Positions 53,440 through 63,945 are shown, counted from the first letter of the stretch. The stretch is DNA of 64,000 nt from Pseudovibrio sp. Tun.PSC04-5.I4 (GCF_900104145.1 NZ_FNLB01000006.1:1-64000), one strand, 5' to 3'. Notes: a model not told the origin generated them from the sequence alone. Numbers and translations are program-made.

Positions 53440-54366
53440 TTACTTATTCAGACTATCAAATAAGGGTGGCTCTTCAGCAAGGTCCAGCAGGCGGCGGGCG
53501 GCTGTCACTGTGTTGTTCATCAGCATAGCAATGGTCATTGGTCCTACACCGCGTGGCACAGGCGTGATCGCGGCTGCATGACCGAGCGCTTCGTCAAACG
53601 CCACATCCCCCACCAGACGGGTTTTGCCTTCGCCTTTTTCGGGCGCAGGAATGCGGTTGATGCCTACATCAATCACAGTTGCACCCGGTTTGATCCAGTC
53701 ACCACGGACCATCTGCGGACGGCCAACGGCTGCAATCACGATGTCTGCCCCACGAACCACATCAGGAAGATCCTTGGTGCGGGAGTGCGCAATCGTAACC
53801 GTGCAGTTTTCCTGAAGCAGCAGTTGGGCAATGGGCTTGCCAACAATGTTGGAGCGGCCAATAATCACAGCCGTTTTGCCGGAAAGGTCAGCCCCAAGCG
53901 CGCGCTTGGCAAGCAAGACGCTACCAGCAGGGGTGCAGGGCACCAATGCACGGTCGGTGTTGCCGCTGCCCAGAAGGCCAACATTGATCGGGTGGAACCC
54001 GTCAACATCCTTCGCAGGCTTGATGAGATTGAGGACTTTATTCTCGTTGATGTGCTTTGGCAGCGGAAGTTGAACAAGAATGCCATGAATGGCCTCGTCC
54101 TCATTCATCTCAGCCACAAGGGCGAGTAGCTCATCCTCGCTGACATCAACTGAAAGGGTGTGCGTGATGGAGTTAAAGCCACATGCGTTTGCGGTGCGCC
54201 CTTTGTTGCGCACATAAACCTGACTGGCAGGATCTTCACCCACAATCACAACAGCCAAACCCGGCTTTACGCCTGTTTCAGCTTTAAGGCGTGCAGTGCG
54301 CGCTGTGATTTCGTCTGTCACAGATGCCGCAATGGCTCTGCCGTCTAGAATAAGAGCCTCAGTCAT
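53440..54366 (-). CDS. folD: Methylenetetrahydrofolate dehydrogenase/cyclohydrolase FolD
   Basis: 308 residues, bifunctional family length. VGEDPASQVYVRNKGR (active-site Lys/Tyr region, about 42-57), GILVQLPLPKHIN, then KDVDGFHPINVGLL, GRSNIVGKPIAQLLL and the NADP loop, and PVPRGVGPMTIAMLMNNT. Interconverts 5,10-methylene-, methenyl- and 10-formyl-THF. Downstream partner of purU, which hydrolyses the 10-formyl form, so together they balance formyl-THF and formate. Confidence 0.96.
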   Translation of the reverse strand: MTEALILDGRAIAASVTDEITARTARLKAETGVKPGLAVVIVGEDPASQVYVRNKGRTANACGFNSITHTLSVDVSEDELLALVAEMNEDEAIHGILVQLPLPKHINENKVLNLIKPAKDVDGFHPINVGLLGSGNTDRALVPCTPAGSVLLAKRALGADLSGKTAVIIGRSNIVGKPIAQLLLQENCTVTIAHSRTKDLPDVVRGADIVIAAVGRPQMVRGDWIKPGATVIDVGINRIPAPEKGEGKTRLVGDVAFDEALGHAAAITPVPRGVGPMTIAMLMNNTVTAARRLLDLAEEPPLFDSLNK

Positions 54367-54374
54367 GACAAATC

Positions 54375-55232
54375 CTACTTAAAAATCACGGTGCGATCGC
54401 CGTTCAGGAGAATACGGTGTTCCAGATGATAGCGGACAGCACGCGCAAGAACCTGACTTTCCGTATCACGGCCCTGGGCAATGAGTTCGTTCACCGAATG
54501 GGAGTGTTCAACCCTGCTCACGTCTTGCTCGATGATTGGGCCTTCGTCAAGGTCAGCCGTCACGTAGTGAGCTGTCGCACCAACCATCTTGACGCCGCGT
54601 GTATGGGCCCGGTGGTACGGTTTTGCACCTATAAAACTTGGTAGGAAAGAATGGTGGATATTGATCATCTTGCCAGTCAGCTTCTCACAAAGGTCGTTGG
54701 AGAGAATCTGCATGTACCGCGCAAGGATCACGAGATCGATGTTTTCGCGCTCAACCAGATCAATAATCTGCGCTTCTTGCTCTGCTTTCGTATCCTTAGT
54801 CACCGGCAGATAGTGGAACGGCACCTTCTCGTGTTCAACACGGGTTTGATACTTGGCATGGTTGGACGCCACAGCCACCAGATCCATCGGAAGTTGACCG
54901 GTGGAGTTGCGGTAAAGCAGATCGTTCAGGCAATGCCCCATTTGAGAAACCAGCACCAGAACGCGTGGCTTTTTGGAAAGGTCATGTACCTTCCACTCAA
55001 ATCCATAACCAGTTGCGACAGGGCTAAAGCCTTCCTCAAACTGTTCCTTGCTCATCCCGTCTGGAGAACGGAATGAAATGCGCATAAAGAAACGCCCCAT
55101 CTCCTGATCGCCATATTGGGCGCTCTCGCAGATGTTACAGTTTTGAGAGGCGATTGAATTTGCAACCGCTGCAACAATGCCCTTTCTGTCTCCGCAGGAA
55201 AGGGTCAGCACATAATTTGCCTGGGTGTTCAT
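54375..55232 (-). CDS. purU: Formyltetrahydrofolate deformylase PurU
   Basis: 285 residues from ATG 55232 by family length (the frame is open to 55280). An N-terminal ACT domain (LTLSCGDRKGIVAAVANSIA), then a formyltransferase fold with SQMGHCLNDLLYR, VASNHAKY and the catalytic HHSFLPSFIGAKPYHRAH (Asn/His/Asp type). Releases formate from 10-formyl-THF to supply purine synthesis and regenerate THF. Same operon as folD with an 8-base gap. Confidence 0.94.
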   Translation of the reverse strand: MNTQANYVLTLSCGDRKGIVAAVANSIASQNCNICESAQYGDQEMGRFFMRISFRSPDGMSKEQFEEGFSPVATGYGFEWKVHDLSKKPRVLVLVSQMGHCLNDLLYRNSTGQLPMDLVAVASNHAKYQTRVEHEKVPFHYLPVTKDTKAEQEAQIIDLVERENIDLVILARYMQILSNDLCEKLTGKMINIHHSFLPSFIGAKPYHRAHTRGVKMVGATAHYVTADLDEGPIIEQDVSRVEHSHSVNELIAQGRDTESQVLARAVRYHLEHRILLNGDRTVIFK

Positions 55233-55628
55233 AGGAGGTTTAATCTTCAAGTTTGAATTGAATTTATTGCCGCGCACCATAGGGCGCAGTACTGGTTTTT
55301 TAAAGGGTAAATCATCACTGGATTGCAGAAAATAACGTTGCGCTGCGGCAACGCTAATCTTTTAGCAACCTAGAGATCGCTCGCAGTGTCTCTGAGTTTT
55401 AGCGGTGGATCTTTTGCTCTGCGAATAACAAGTGCAGGGCACGACCGTCCCCTAACATTTATCTCATGGAATAATTGGGTACTAAATCAACCAGATTGAG
55501 AACAACACCGTGGATTTCTAGAGTACCTGGGGTTTGGGAGTAAGCATCAAGGTGCTCCTCGTGGATTGCGGAACGTGCAGTACACGGAAAGGAGTACTTT
55601 TGATGGATCAGTGGGCCAAGGGCACGTC
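55233..55628. other. Intergenic region between purU and glycosyltransferase genes
   Basis: About 400 bases with divergent promoters expected. No RNA or operator recognised; a possible longer glycosyltransferase start at 55566 was rejected. Confidence 0.4.
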
Positions 55629-56744
55629 ATGAAACTGTTTATTGTTCAGGAAAGCTTCTTGGATGAAGACATCACTGAGATCACAGATGTGATCGCAAAT
55701 GGCCTTGCTGCGCGCCAGCATAACATCACCTTGATCACCCTGACGGGCAAGCCTGTTGACCTCACTCATTACTCTCCGCGCATAACACCTGTTTTTCTGG
55801 AAAAAACCAGAGCCTCAGCCGCTGCTGCGGGTGTTGCGCGTTTGGTGGATAAAGAAAAGCCGGACATTATTCTGTCTCACGGCACCGGCAGCAACATCGC
55901 CTGCCTGTCCGCCATCAAAACCCGCTCGCGATTGAAAACACCAATTGCGATCACCCAGCACACCTCAGTGACCATCTCTGACAAGCTGAACATAGAAACC
56001 CAAAAGAGCGCCGCAACAATCGCGGTGCCTTTAATCTATCGGGATGCCGATAAGGTGATCTGCACACTGCACTCCATTGAGCATGTCATTGACCTGTGCG
56101 AGCAAGTTCCAAAAAACAAAGTATCCGTCATCTACAACCCTCTTGTCGAAATGAACGTGTTTGAAACCGCGGCTGAACCCATTGAGGAGGAGTGGTTTGA
56201 CGCACGGGGTGCGAGCAAGATTGTCAGTGTCGGGGCAGTTTCCAGCCGCAATGCACATCACCAGCTTCTAAGGGCTATGGCCGTCGGGCGTTATAAAGAG
56301 AACCTGCATGCCTATGTGTTGGGGGAGGGGGAAGATCAGGAGGAGCTGAAACTGCTGACCTCCAATCTCGCGCTGGATGATATCGTCACCATACCCGGCG
56401 CTATAGAAAAACCAGAACGGTTCCTGCGCGCCGCAAATGTCTACGTCTCAACGGCCCAGCAAGACAGCGTGCCCGGAGAAATGGTCCGCGCGATGGCTTT
56501 GGGAACACCGGTTATCGCGCTGGACAGCGGAGCAGGCGCGCGTGAAGTCCTGCGCGATGTCCGCAACGGCTGGCTTGTGCCAGCAGGGGACGCAGATAAG
56601 CTTTCAGAGGCAATTCTGGCAGCCGTCAAATGCGACCGGTCCGATGATACGCTGGCCACCCGCGCAAGGGACTTCTCTCAGGAACGCGCAATCGATGCCT
56701 ACGAGCAAACGCTCCTTTCCATGATTGCAGAGCGTGTTGACTGA
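55629..56744 (+). CDS. Glycosyltransferase, GT4-like (GT-B fold)
   Basis: 371 residues from ATG 55629. The N-domain starts MKLFIVQESFLDEDI and holds an ITQHTSVTISDK acceptor-side loop; the C-domain carries VSVGAVSSRNAHHQLLRAMA, AYVLGEGEDQEELK, and the donor-site DSVPGEMVRAMALGTPVIALDSGAGAREVL, split here as VPGEMVRAMALGTPVIA with E of the EX7E-type motif. Likely adds a sugar to a surface polysaccharide or lipid. It is isolated from other surface-glycan genes; the substrate is unknown. Confidence 0.85.
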   Translation: MKLFIVQESFLDEDITEITDVIANGLAARQHNITLITLTGKPVDLTHYSPRITPVFLEKTRASAAAAGVARLVDKEKPDIILSHGTGSNIACLSAIKTRSRLKTPIAITQHTSVTISDKLNIETQKSAATIAVPLIYRDADKVICTLHSIEHVIDLCEQVPKNKVSVIYNPLVEMNVFETAAEPIEEEWFDARGASKIVSVGAVSSRNAHHQLLRAMAVGRYKENLHAYVLGEGEDQEELKLLTSNLALDDIVTIPGAIEKPERFLRAANVYVSTAQQDSVPGEMVRAMALGTPVIALDSGAGAREVLRDVRNGWLVPAGDADKLSEAILAAVKCDRSDDTLATRARDFSQERAIDAYEQTLLSMIAERVD

Positions 56745-56969
56745 TTTCTAATGAGCTTGTTCAACATATAACCATCTATAAATACTAGGTAAATTGTGAA
56801 GTTTGCCGCTTTACCGTGGGATAACGTGGCCGTGCAGGGAAGGAGGTTTGACCTGTGAATCCGGCATGCCGTACCTTTAGGGAAGCCGTGTTCTTTTGGC
56901 TGGTGTTTGTCGTGTGCGTACGTGTTCGTTCTCCACCAATAAAACAAGCAGGTCATTGGAGCACCACTG

Positions 56970-58568
56970 TTGAGTTTCAGGTCTGGGTTTCGCAGCAAGA
57001 CGAGGAGTGGTCCTACGCCTAAGGTTTGGCGCAGCTCTATACTCATGCTGTTTGCTACTCTATCCGCTTGTATGGTCGGGCCTGACTTCAAGCGCCCTGA
57101 GCTTTCACCTGCTGCCAAGTTCACGAGAAATAATCCCGGAGCAACGGCCTCCGCCAGCACACAAGGCGGCGCGTCGCAAACCTTCTACACCAATCGAGAC
57201 GTACCCGGCGAATGGTGGGAGTTGTTCCGGTCCAAACCGCTTAACAGGATTGTTAGTCTGGCTGTGGTCAACAGCCCAACACTGGCACAATCAGAAGCAG
57301 CCCTTATTCAAGCACAGGAAACGGCCTATGCAGCCGGGGCTGCTCTCTATCCCACGGTTACAGGGTCTGCTGGCTTCAATCGTCAAAAATTTGCCTCTGG
57401 CGGCGGTGCTCAAGGGCAGATCATTTCCGTCATCAGCCCAATTTTCAGCGTGCACAGTGCGTCATTGGCCCTGTCCTACACATTGGACATCTGGGGTGGG
57501 GTGCGCCGGAATATTGAATCTCAGGTCGCCAATGTCCAATACGCCCAGTTTCAGGTGGAAGCGGCGCATTTGGCGCTGACTTCCAACCTGCTCAACGCCG
57601 TCATTATGGAAGCCTCCATCAAGGGGCAGATCCGGGCGACCAACGAGATCATCAAAGTACAGCAACAGCAGTTGAATATCGTCAGAGCACAGTTTCGCTT
57701 GGGCGGCACAGACGAAGCGCAGGTTTTACAGGCACTGGCATCATTGGAACAGACCAAAGCCACTTTGCCAGCTCTGGAGCAAAGTCTGATCGTGCAGAAA
57801 AACCTGATCAACACGCTGGCTGGCTTTTTCCCGACAGAGAAGATCGTGAAGGAGTTTGAGCTTTCTGATTTGGTGCTCCCCAGGAGCCTGCCGCTGAGCG
57901 TTCCATCAGAGCTTGTGGCACAACGCCCGGATATACGCTCCGCAGAGGCGCAGATGTGGGCAGCAAGCGCAAATATTGGCGTGGCACTGGCAAACCAGCT
58001 TCCAAGTTTTACAATCACAGGCAACGCTGGCAATCAGGCTGAGCAGCTGTTCCGAATATTCTCAACCGGGACGGGCGTTTGGGATATAAGCACGACGCTT
58101 TCCCAAAAGATCTTTGATGCCGGAGCGCTCAACAGCCAGCGCAAAGCAGCAATAGCAGCTTTTGAAGGCGCTGCCGCCAATTACCGTGAAGTGGTTGTCA
58201 CCGCGTTTGGAGATGTCGCCAACGCCATCAGCGCTGTCCAAAAGGATGCTGATGCATTGAAAGCAAGTTTGGCAGCAGAACGCTCCGCCATGCGCAGCCT
58301 TAAACTCACTCAGCAGCAATACAAACTTGGGGCCGTTGACCTCACAACATTGCTGATTTCTGTCCAAACTTACCAGCAAGCCAAGATCAATCTCGTTCAG
58401 GCACAAGCAGCCCGCTTTACCGACACGGTCGCTCTGTTCTTTGCGATGGGCGGTGGGTGGTGGAATAGGCCTCTGTCTGCGCCAAACCGGGTAAAGGAGC
58501 CTCTGACAATCATATCCGCGGTGCCGCCTTTCAATCGAAAACAAATTCAGCCGGTGAACCAGCCATGA
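56970..58568 (+). CDS. RND efflux outer membrane channel lipoprotein (NodT/OprM-like)
   Basis: 532 residues starting at TTG 56970 (long basic leader). Lipobox LSAC with Cys near residue 34, followed by MVGPDFKRPE, the usual NodT start. Two TolC-type repeats: AVVNSPTLAQSEAALIQAQE, ALSYTLDIWGGVRRNIESQ, then SELVAQRPDIRSAEAQMWAA and TTLSQKIFDAGALNSQRKAA. Forms the outer-membrane exit duct of the pump encoded by the next two genes; overlaps the adaptor gene by 4 bases. A weak ribosome site means the start is uncertain. Confidence 0.93.
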   Translation: MSFRSGFRSKTRSGPTPKVWRSSILMLFATLSACMVGPDFKRPELSPAAKFTRNNPGATASASTQGGASQTFYTNRDVPGEWWELFRSKPLNRIVSLAVVNSPTLAQSEAALIQAQETAYAAGAALYPTVTGSAGFNRQKFASGGGAQGQIISVISPIFSVHSASLALSYTLDIWGGVRRNIESQVANVQYAQFQVEAAHLALTSNLLNAVIMEASIKGQIRATNEIIKVQQQQLNIVRAQFRLGGTDEAQVLQALASLEQTKATLPALEQSLIVQKNLINTLAGFFPTEKIVKEFELSDLVLPRSLPLSVPSELVAQRPDIRSAEAQMWAASANIGVALANQLPSFTITGNAGNQAEQLFRIFSTGTGVWDISTTLSQKIFDAGALNSQRKAAIAAFEGAAANYREVVVTAFGDVANAISAVQKDADALKASLAAERSAMRSLKLTQQQYKLGAVDLTTLLISVQTYQQAKINLVQAQAARFTDTVALFFAMGGGWWNRPLSAPNRVKEPLTIISAVPPFNRKQIQPVNQP

Positions 58569-59719
58569 ACAATGAGAAAAAACCACGGCAGAAGCGGAAT
58601 ATGGTGATCATGCTGGTGTGCGTCGGCACCGTCTTTGGCGGCCTCTATGCCTTCCAACAATACAAGTCACTGGTCGCTGGTAAGATCATTGCGCAAATGC
58701 AGGACAAGACCGAAGTCATTTCAACGTACACAGCCAGTAAGCAGCTATGGACGGATAGAATCACGGCCATAGGAACCCTTGTTGCCATCAAAGGCGCGGA
58801 TCTGGAGCCGCAAGTTGCAGGCAATGTCATGCTCATTAATTTTTCATCTGGTGAGGACGTCAAACAAGGCACATTACTGATAAAGCAAGACACCACGCAG
58901 CAAGTCGCTCAGCTCATATCCCTGCAAGCGCAAGAAGTATTTGCGCGCCAGACATTGGACCGGGATCTGAAGCAGTACAAAGTCAACGCGGTCAGCAAAC
59001 AGCAGATTGATTCAGATTGGTCTAACTTGAATAACCTGCAAGGGCAGGTACAGGACCAACTGGCGTTGATTGCCAAAATGAACATAAGAGCGCCCTTTAA
59101 GGGGCGGCTGGGCATCCGCCTTGTCAGCGTCGGGCAATATCTCGATGTGGGTACATCCTACGTTTCGCTCCAGCAGTTGGATGACCTCTTCGTTGATTTT
59201 TATGTCCCCCAGCGCTTTCTCGGTACAGTTCGGCCAGAGCAGGCTGTAGAGATCAGCGTTGATACCTTTCCCGGTGAAGTGGTCAAAGGCAAAGTTATCG
59301 CCATCAACTCGCAAGTGGATATCAACAACGGTAACGCCCTTGTCCGTGGCAGGTTCCTAAACCCCGACAAGAAGCTACTCCCCGGCATGTTTGCAGATGT
59401 CAGCATTGTTGTCTCTGCACCCAAGGAGCAAGTCACGCTCCCTCAAACTGCGATCTCCTACAACTCCTACGGCGTAACCGTTTATGTGCTGACGAAAACC
59501 GGCAAAAAGGACAAGGGCAAAGATGTTTATCTGACGGAAGAACGCTTTGTTGAAACAGGCACAAAGCGAGGGGACCAGATTGTGGTCATCAAAGGAGTTA
59601 AAGACAAAGAGCTGGTTGTTAGCGCAGGGCAAATCAAACTGCGCAATGGATCAGCTGTGACCATCGACAACTCCGTTCTGCCAACAAACGATCCTGATCC
59701 AAAACCGGTAGAAAAATAA
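58565..59719 (+). CDS. RND efflux periplasmic adaptor (MFP)
   Basis: 384 residues. N-terminal membrane helix (about 14-30), lipoyl halves around LEPQVAGNVMLINFSSGEDVKQGTLLIKQDT, an alpha-hairpin (about 115-165), and lipoyl part 2 with IRAPFKGRLGIRLVSVGQYL; beta-barrel PQRFLGTVRPEQAVEISVDTF, and PGMFADVSIVV near the end. It couples the inner-membrane pump to the outer channel. Confidence 0.94.
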   Translation: MNNEKKPRQKRNMVIMLVCVGTVFGGLYAFQQYKSLVAGKIIAQMQDKTEVISTYTASKQLWTDRITAIGTLVAIKGADLEPQVAGNVMLINFSSGEDVKQGTLLIKQDTTQQVAQLISLQAQEVFARQTLDRDLKQYKVNAVSKQQIDSDWSNLNNLQGQVQDQLALIAKMNIRAPFKGRLGIRLVSVGQYLDVGTSYVSLQQLDDLFVDFYVPQRFLGTVRPEQAVEISVDTFPGEVVKGKVIAINSQVDINNGNALVRGRFLNPDKKLLPGMFADVSIVVSAPKEQVTLPQTAISYNSYGVTVYVLTKTGKKDKGKDVYLTEERFVETGTKRGDQIVVIKGVKDKELVVSAGQIKLRNGSAVTIDNSVLPTNDPDPKPVEK

Positions 59720-59731
59720 GGGAGGCGCGAG

Positions 59732-62700
59732 ATGCACAGTTTCACAGAGATCTTCGTTCGCCGTCCCGTTCTGGCCTCAACCATCAGCTTGATGATTTTA
59801 GCGCTGGGCTTGCGCGCAATTTTCCTGCTCCCGGTCCTCGAATACCCCAAAACCGAAAACGCAGTCATCACCGTCTCCACCACCTATTACGGGGCGAGTG
59901 CCGAAACCATTGCGGGCTTCATCACCACGCCGTTGGAGGAGGCAATCGCGCAGGCTGAGGGCATTGATTATATGACCTCCACCAGCGCCAGCACGGTCAG
60001 TACCATCATCGTCAACTTGGTGCTCAACTATGATGCCGACAAAGCCCTCACGGAGATTTCCTCTCAGATCAGCTCGGTCATAGATCAGCTTCCGCAACAA
60101 ACGCAAAACCCGGTTTTGACGATTGAAATCGGGGAAACCATTGACGCCATGTACATCGGCTTTACGGCAGATGTTATCGATCCCAACCAGCTCACCGATT
60201 ATATCATTCGTGTTGTCCAGCCTCAGGTGCAGGCCATTGCTGGGGTTCAAACAGCAGAGCTTATCGGAGAGAAGCGCTATGCCATCCGGGCGTGGTTAGA
60301 CCCGGGCAAACTTGCTGCCTATGGCCTGACAGGTACTGATGTTGCAAATGCACTGTCGGCCAATGATTTCATCTCCGGTGTTGGTAACTCAAAAGGCCAG
60401 ATGGTGCAGGTGGAACTGACCGCCAACACCAACCTGACGGATGTTGAGCAGTTCCGTCAGCTTGTGGTGAAACAGACAGACGGTGCCATTGTACGCATGC
60501 GTGATATCGGTTCTGTTGTGCTTGGATCAGAAGATTATGACAACGCCGTTCTCTTCAGTGGAAAGCAAGCCATATATATTGGCGTAAAAGCATCTCCCGC
60601 GGCCAACATCCTAGCCATGTTGGATGAGGTGCGCGCGCTTATTCCGGTCATACAAGAGGCAATGCCACCGGGCTTAAAAGCCACAATCGTGTATGATTCA
60701 GGGCTCTTCATTAATGCAGCTATTGATGAGGTTATCAGTGCATTATTGGAGGCGTTGGTTATCGTGACGCTGGTGGTGTTCCTGTTTATCGGGTCACCGC
60801 GCACCGTGGCTATTCCCATCATCGCTATTCCGCTTTCACTCATCGGCACGTTCTTCATCATGCTGGTGTTGGGGTACTCCATCAATCTGCTCACGCTGCT
60901 GGCCTTGGTGCTGGCAATCGGGCTTGTGGTGGATGACGCGATTATTGTGGTGGAGGATGTGGAGCGCCACATCAGTGAAGGCAGCACGCCGAAGCAAGCC
61001 GCCATTCAGGCAGGGCAGGACCTTGGCCGCCCGATTATTGCGATGACCATAGTTCTTGTGGCCGTGTATGCGCCCATCGGCTTTCAGGGTGGGCTGACGG
61101 GAGCTTTGTTTACAGAGTTCGCATTCACGGTTGTTGGAGCTGTCACCGTGTCCGCAATTGTCGCGCTCACACTCACACCTATGATGAGTTCCAAAATTTT
61201 AAAAGCCAGAACGCAGGAAACATCCGGTTGGGATGATGCACTCACCAAAACCATTGATGATGTGTATAACCGTTTCCGGCAGCGCTATTTGAGACTACTG
61301 GAAAAATCGCTCGATAACCGCCCGGTTGTGCTCCTCTTCGCTTTCATCATCCTCAGCAGTATTCCCTTCCTTTACGACACCTCGCAAAAGGAACTGGCCC
61401 CGCAGGAAGATCAAGGCCTTGTCTTGGCACAGTCCACACCGTCTCCCTCCGCCACGCTGGAGCAAAAGCTTCTCTATACGCAACAGATCTATGGCATCGC
61501 CGCCAAATACCCAGAGACAGAAGGCGTGTTCCAGCTCATTTTGGCAAGCAGTGCGATCACAGGTATTTTGCTAACCCCGTGGGATCAACGCGATCAAACT
61601 GCGACAGAGCTGCAATATGCCATGCAGGGACCTATGGAATCGGTCGCGGGCTTCAAAACGGTGATGTTCCAAAACCCACCTTTGCCGGGAAGTAGCGGTC
61701 TTCCCGTTCAGTTTGTTCTCAAAACGACCCAACCCATAGATAAGCTTAATCTGGTTGGGTCTGATCTGCTTGATAAGGCCAAGGCAACGGGCAAGTTCGT
61801 TTACATCGACAAAGACCTGAAGATAGATAAGCCACAGGGTCAGATCACCATCGACCGGGACCTTACAGCGGAACTCGGCCTTACCATGGCTGATGTCGGC
61901 TCATCGCTCACCAACCTGATGAGCGGTGGCTACATCAATTACTTCGACCTGGATGGCCGCTCTTACCAAGTCATCCCCCAGATCATTCAGTATGATCGCC
62001 TGAACCCGGATCAGTTGCTCAACACCTACCTCCGCACCGGCAACGGCTCAATTGTCCCGCTTTCCACCATTGCCACTATGGAAACTCAAGTCACCCCGCA
62101 GTTCATTCCGCATTTTCAGCAGCAAAACTCACTTACACTGTCCGGTGTACCAAATTTTGGGGTGCAGCTGGAAGAGGCGTTGGCCACCCTTAAACAGCTT
62201 GCAGAAGCAGAATTGCCTGAAGGATATACGATTGATTACGCCCAGCAATCGCGCCAGTATGAGCAGGAATCCAGCAGCTTTGCAGTGACGTTCGCGTTTG
62301 CGCTGTTGATCATCTTCCTCACGCTGGCGGCACAGTTTGAAAGTTTCCGGGATCCGATCATCATTTTGATTTCCGTTCCTATGTCCATCGCTGGAGCGTT
62401 GTTCTTCATCAATATCGGAGTGGGTGGCGCCAGCATCAATATCTACACGCAGGTGGGTATCATCACGTTGATGGGGTTGATCTCCAAACACGGTATTCTC
62501 ATCGTGGAGGTTGCAAGAGAGCTGCAGGAAAACGAGGGCGCAAGCAAACGCAAGGCCATCATTGGTGCCTTAGAAATCCGCCTGCGCGCTATTTTGATGA
62601 CAACGGCGGCAATGGTTCTGGGTGTTATTCCGTTGGTTCTGGCAACAGGGGCAGGTGCTGCTTCACGCTTCAACATGGGGCTGGTTATTGCAACTGGTCT

Positions 62701-62827
62701 TTCCATTGGCACCATGTTCACATTGTTTGTGGTGCCCAACGTTTACATGCTCATCGCCGTAGATCGCTCGAAAATGTTCCAACCTGATGATATTGCAAAC
62801 CAAACCGATAAGGGAGATGGAGAATAA
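59732..62827 (+). CDS. RND multidrug efflux transporter (AcrB/MexB-type)
   Basis: 1031 residues, full RND length with 12 helices and two large periplasmic loops. GAGGCGCGAG ahead of ATG 59732. N-terminus FVRRPVLASTISLMILALG, LVVDDAIIVVEDVERH in helix 4 (the proton-relay aspartates), GLISKHGILIVEVARELQ in helix 10-11 and ALEIRLRAILMTTAAMVLGV. Proton-driven efflux of drugs, bile acids or metabolites; the substrate is unknown. With the two preceding genes it makes a complete tripartite pump. Confidence 0.96.
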   Translation: MHSFTEIFVRRPVLASTISLMILALGLRAIFLLPVLEYPKTENAVITVSTTYYGASAETIAGFITTPLEEAIAQAEGIDYMTSTSASTVSTIIVNLVLNYDADKALTEISSQISSVIDQLPQQTQNPVLTIEIGETIDAMYIGFTADVIDPNQLTDYIIRVVQPQVQAIAGVQTAELIGEKRYAIRAWLDPGKLAAYGLTGTDVANALSANDFISGVGNSKGQMVQVELTANTNLTDVEQFRQLVVKQTDGAIVRMRDIGSVVLGSEDYDNAVLFSGKQAIYIGVKASPAANILAMLDEVRALIPVIQEAMPPGLKATIVYDSGLFINAAIDEVISALLEALVIVTLVVFLFIGSPRTVAIPIIAIPLSLIGTFFIMLVLGYSINLLTLLALVLAIGLVVDDAIIVVEDVERHISEGSTPKQAAIQAGQDLGRPIIAMTIVLVAVYAPIGFQGGLTGALFTEFAFTVVGAVTVSAIVALTLTPMMSSKILKARTQETSGWDDALTKTIDDVYNRFRQRYLRLLEKSLDNRPVVLLFAFIILSSIPFLYDTSQKELAPQEDQGLVLAQSTPSPSATLEQKLLYTQQIYGIAAKYPETEGVFQLILASSAITGILLTPWDQRDQTATELQYAMQGPMESVAGFKTVMFQNPPLPGSSGLPVQFVLKTTQPIDKLNLVGSDLLDKAKATGKFVYIDKDLKIDKPQGQITIDRDLTAELGLTMADVGSSLTNLMSGGYINYFDLDGRSYQVIPQIIQYDRLNPDQLLNTYLRTGNGSIVPLSTIATMETQVTPQFIPHFQQQNSLTLSGVPNFGVQLEEALATLKQLAEAELPEGYTIDYAQQSRQYEQESSSFAVTFAFALLIIFLTLAAQFESFRDPIIILISVPMSIAGALFFINIGVGGASINIYTQVGIITLMGLISKHGILIVEVARELQENEGASKRKAIIGALEIRLRAILMTTAAMVLGVIPLVLATGAGAASRFNMGLVIATGLSIGTMFTLFVVPNVYMLIAVDRSKMFQPDDIANQTDKGDGE

Positions 62828-63005
62828 ACTCCAACCTCCTGACCTTTATCCTCGTTATTCTCAGAAAATATGAGGACGCAAAATCCCCGATTTCTCCCAA
62901 AAATCAAAGCAATTGTGAATCACATGGAAGTTTCTCACAGGGAAAAGAAATTGCACGGTTGCCTATTGGAAAACAGAAGGTTATAAACCGCCCCACACAG
63001 CGCAC

Positions 63006-63080
63006 TGGGGTGTAGCCAAGTGGTAAGGCAACGGTTTTTGGTATCGTGTACCGTAGGTTCGACTCCTACCACCCCAGCCA
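63006..63080 (+). tRNA. tRNA-Gln (anticodon TTG)
   Basis: 75 bases: acceptor TGGGGTG/CACCCCA, D-arm TAGCCAAGTGGTAAGGC, anticodon stem ACGGT/ATCGT with loop TTTTGGT (anticodon TTG), T-arm TAGGTTCGACTCCTA, encoded GCCA end. Follows the RND operon by 178 bases. Confidence 0.97.
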
Positions 63081-63288
63081 TTTTCTCCTGAAAATCATTA
63101 TGCTTTAAAAGAATGCCAAGCGATTATCTTGCGAGAGGCAATCTGCTGCACATGGTCGCTCTACAATAACGAACCAATTCCCATAAAATATGACTGATCA
63201 GCTCTCAATACGAGAGGTTAGATCTATGCCGCTAATTCAGCATGAATACCGTTAGGGTCCGAAGGCTGTGCCTTAGCTAATGATGATC

Positions 63289-63945
63289 TTAATCGGAGAA
63301 TGCGTTTTGTTTGGCGCTGAGAATGTGTTCTTCCATCGCGGCAATTGCGGCTTCAGCATCCCTGCGTTTTAGGGCGCCTAATATTTTGAGGTGTTCAGAA
63401 AAAATACGCTCAAGATTACCGGGCCATATTCGTGATTTATCTGCAATTATCAATCTAATTTTGATCGCGTTTACTTTGTATATATTTGAGATAATCTCGT
63501 TATCAAGTTTGGTGATAATTGCATCATGTAGATGCCAATCAGCATGTTGAGCTTGCTCTATCAGTGAAGTCGTCACCTCTTGTTTGGCCTGCTCTAGGAT
63601 AGCCAGATGCTCATCCAGTAGTTCGTCTATTTGTGTGTCGTCTGCGTGCTTTGCAAAATGTTCAATAGCTCGCTTCTCAAGAATGAGTCGCAGCTCAAAT
63701 GCGTTTTTTATCAAGTTCATATCGATATGGGTAACTTGCAGACCGCGTTGAGGAATTGCCTTTATCAGGCCATCAGCCTCCAGACGTGGAATGAGCTCAC
63801 GCACTGTTGCCAGAGACATATCGGTCATGGAGACAAGTTCTTTTTGCGTCAGAAATTGTCCAGGCTTGATGCGCATAGTCAACAAGAGGTCTGAAAAGTT
63901 GGCGTATGCCTGTTCGCGCATACTCGTCCTTCCTGAATTATTCAT
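63289..63945 (-). CDS. GntR-family transcriptional regulator, FCD domain (FadR subfamily)
   Basis: 218 residues (ATG 63945; 63921 possible). Winged helix with FSDLLLTMRIKPGQFLTQKELVSMTDMSLATVREL, cut here as LTMRIKPGQFLTQKEL and MTDMSLATVRELIPRLEADG. The C-terminal FCD ligand domain (about 85-210) has the metal-binding HADWHLHDAI and DxxxH type residues. Such regulators respond to carboxylates, sugars or fatty acids. No target gene lies inside the window; the one upstream of 64000 may be it. Confidence 0.88.
   Translation of the reverse strand: MNNSGRTSMREQAYANFSDLLLTMRIKPGQFLTQKELVSMTDMSLATVRELIPRLEADGLIKAIPQRGLQVTHIDMNLIKNAFELRLILEKRAIEHFAKHADDTQIDELLDEHLAILEQAKQEVTTSLIEQAQHADWHLHDAIITKLDNEIISNIYKVNAIKIRLIIADKSRIWPGNLERIFSEHLKILGALKRRDAEAAIAAMEEHILSAKQNAFSD

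Noticed and set aside
53578..54129. 183-residue forward-strand open frame
   Set aside because: It lies entirely within folD on the opposite strand and has no family resemblance.
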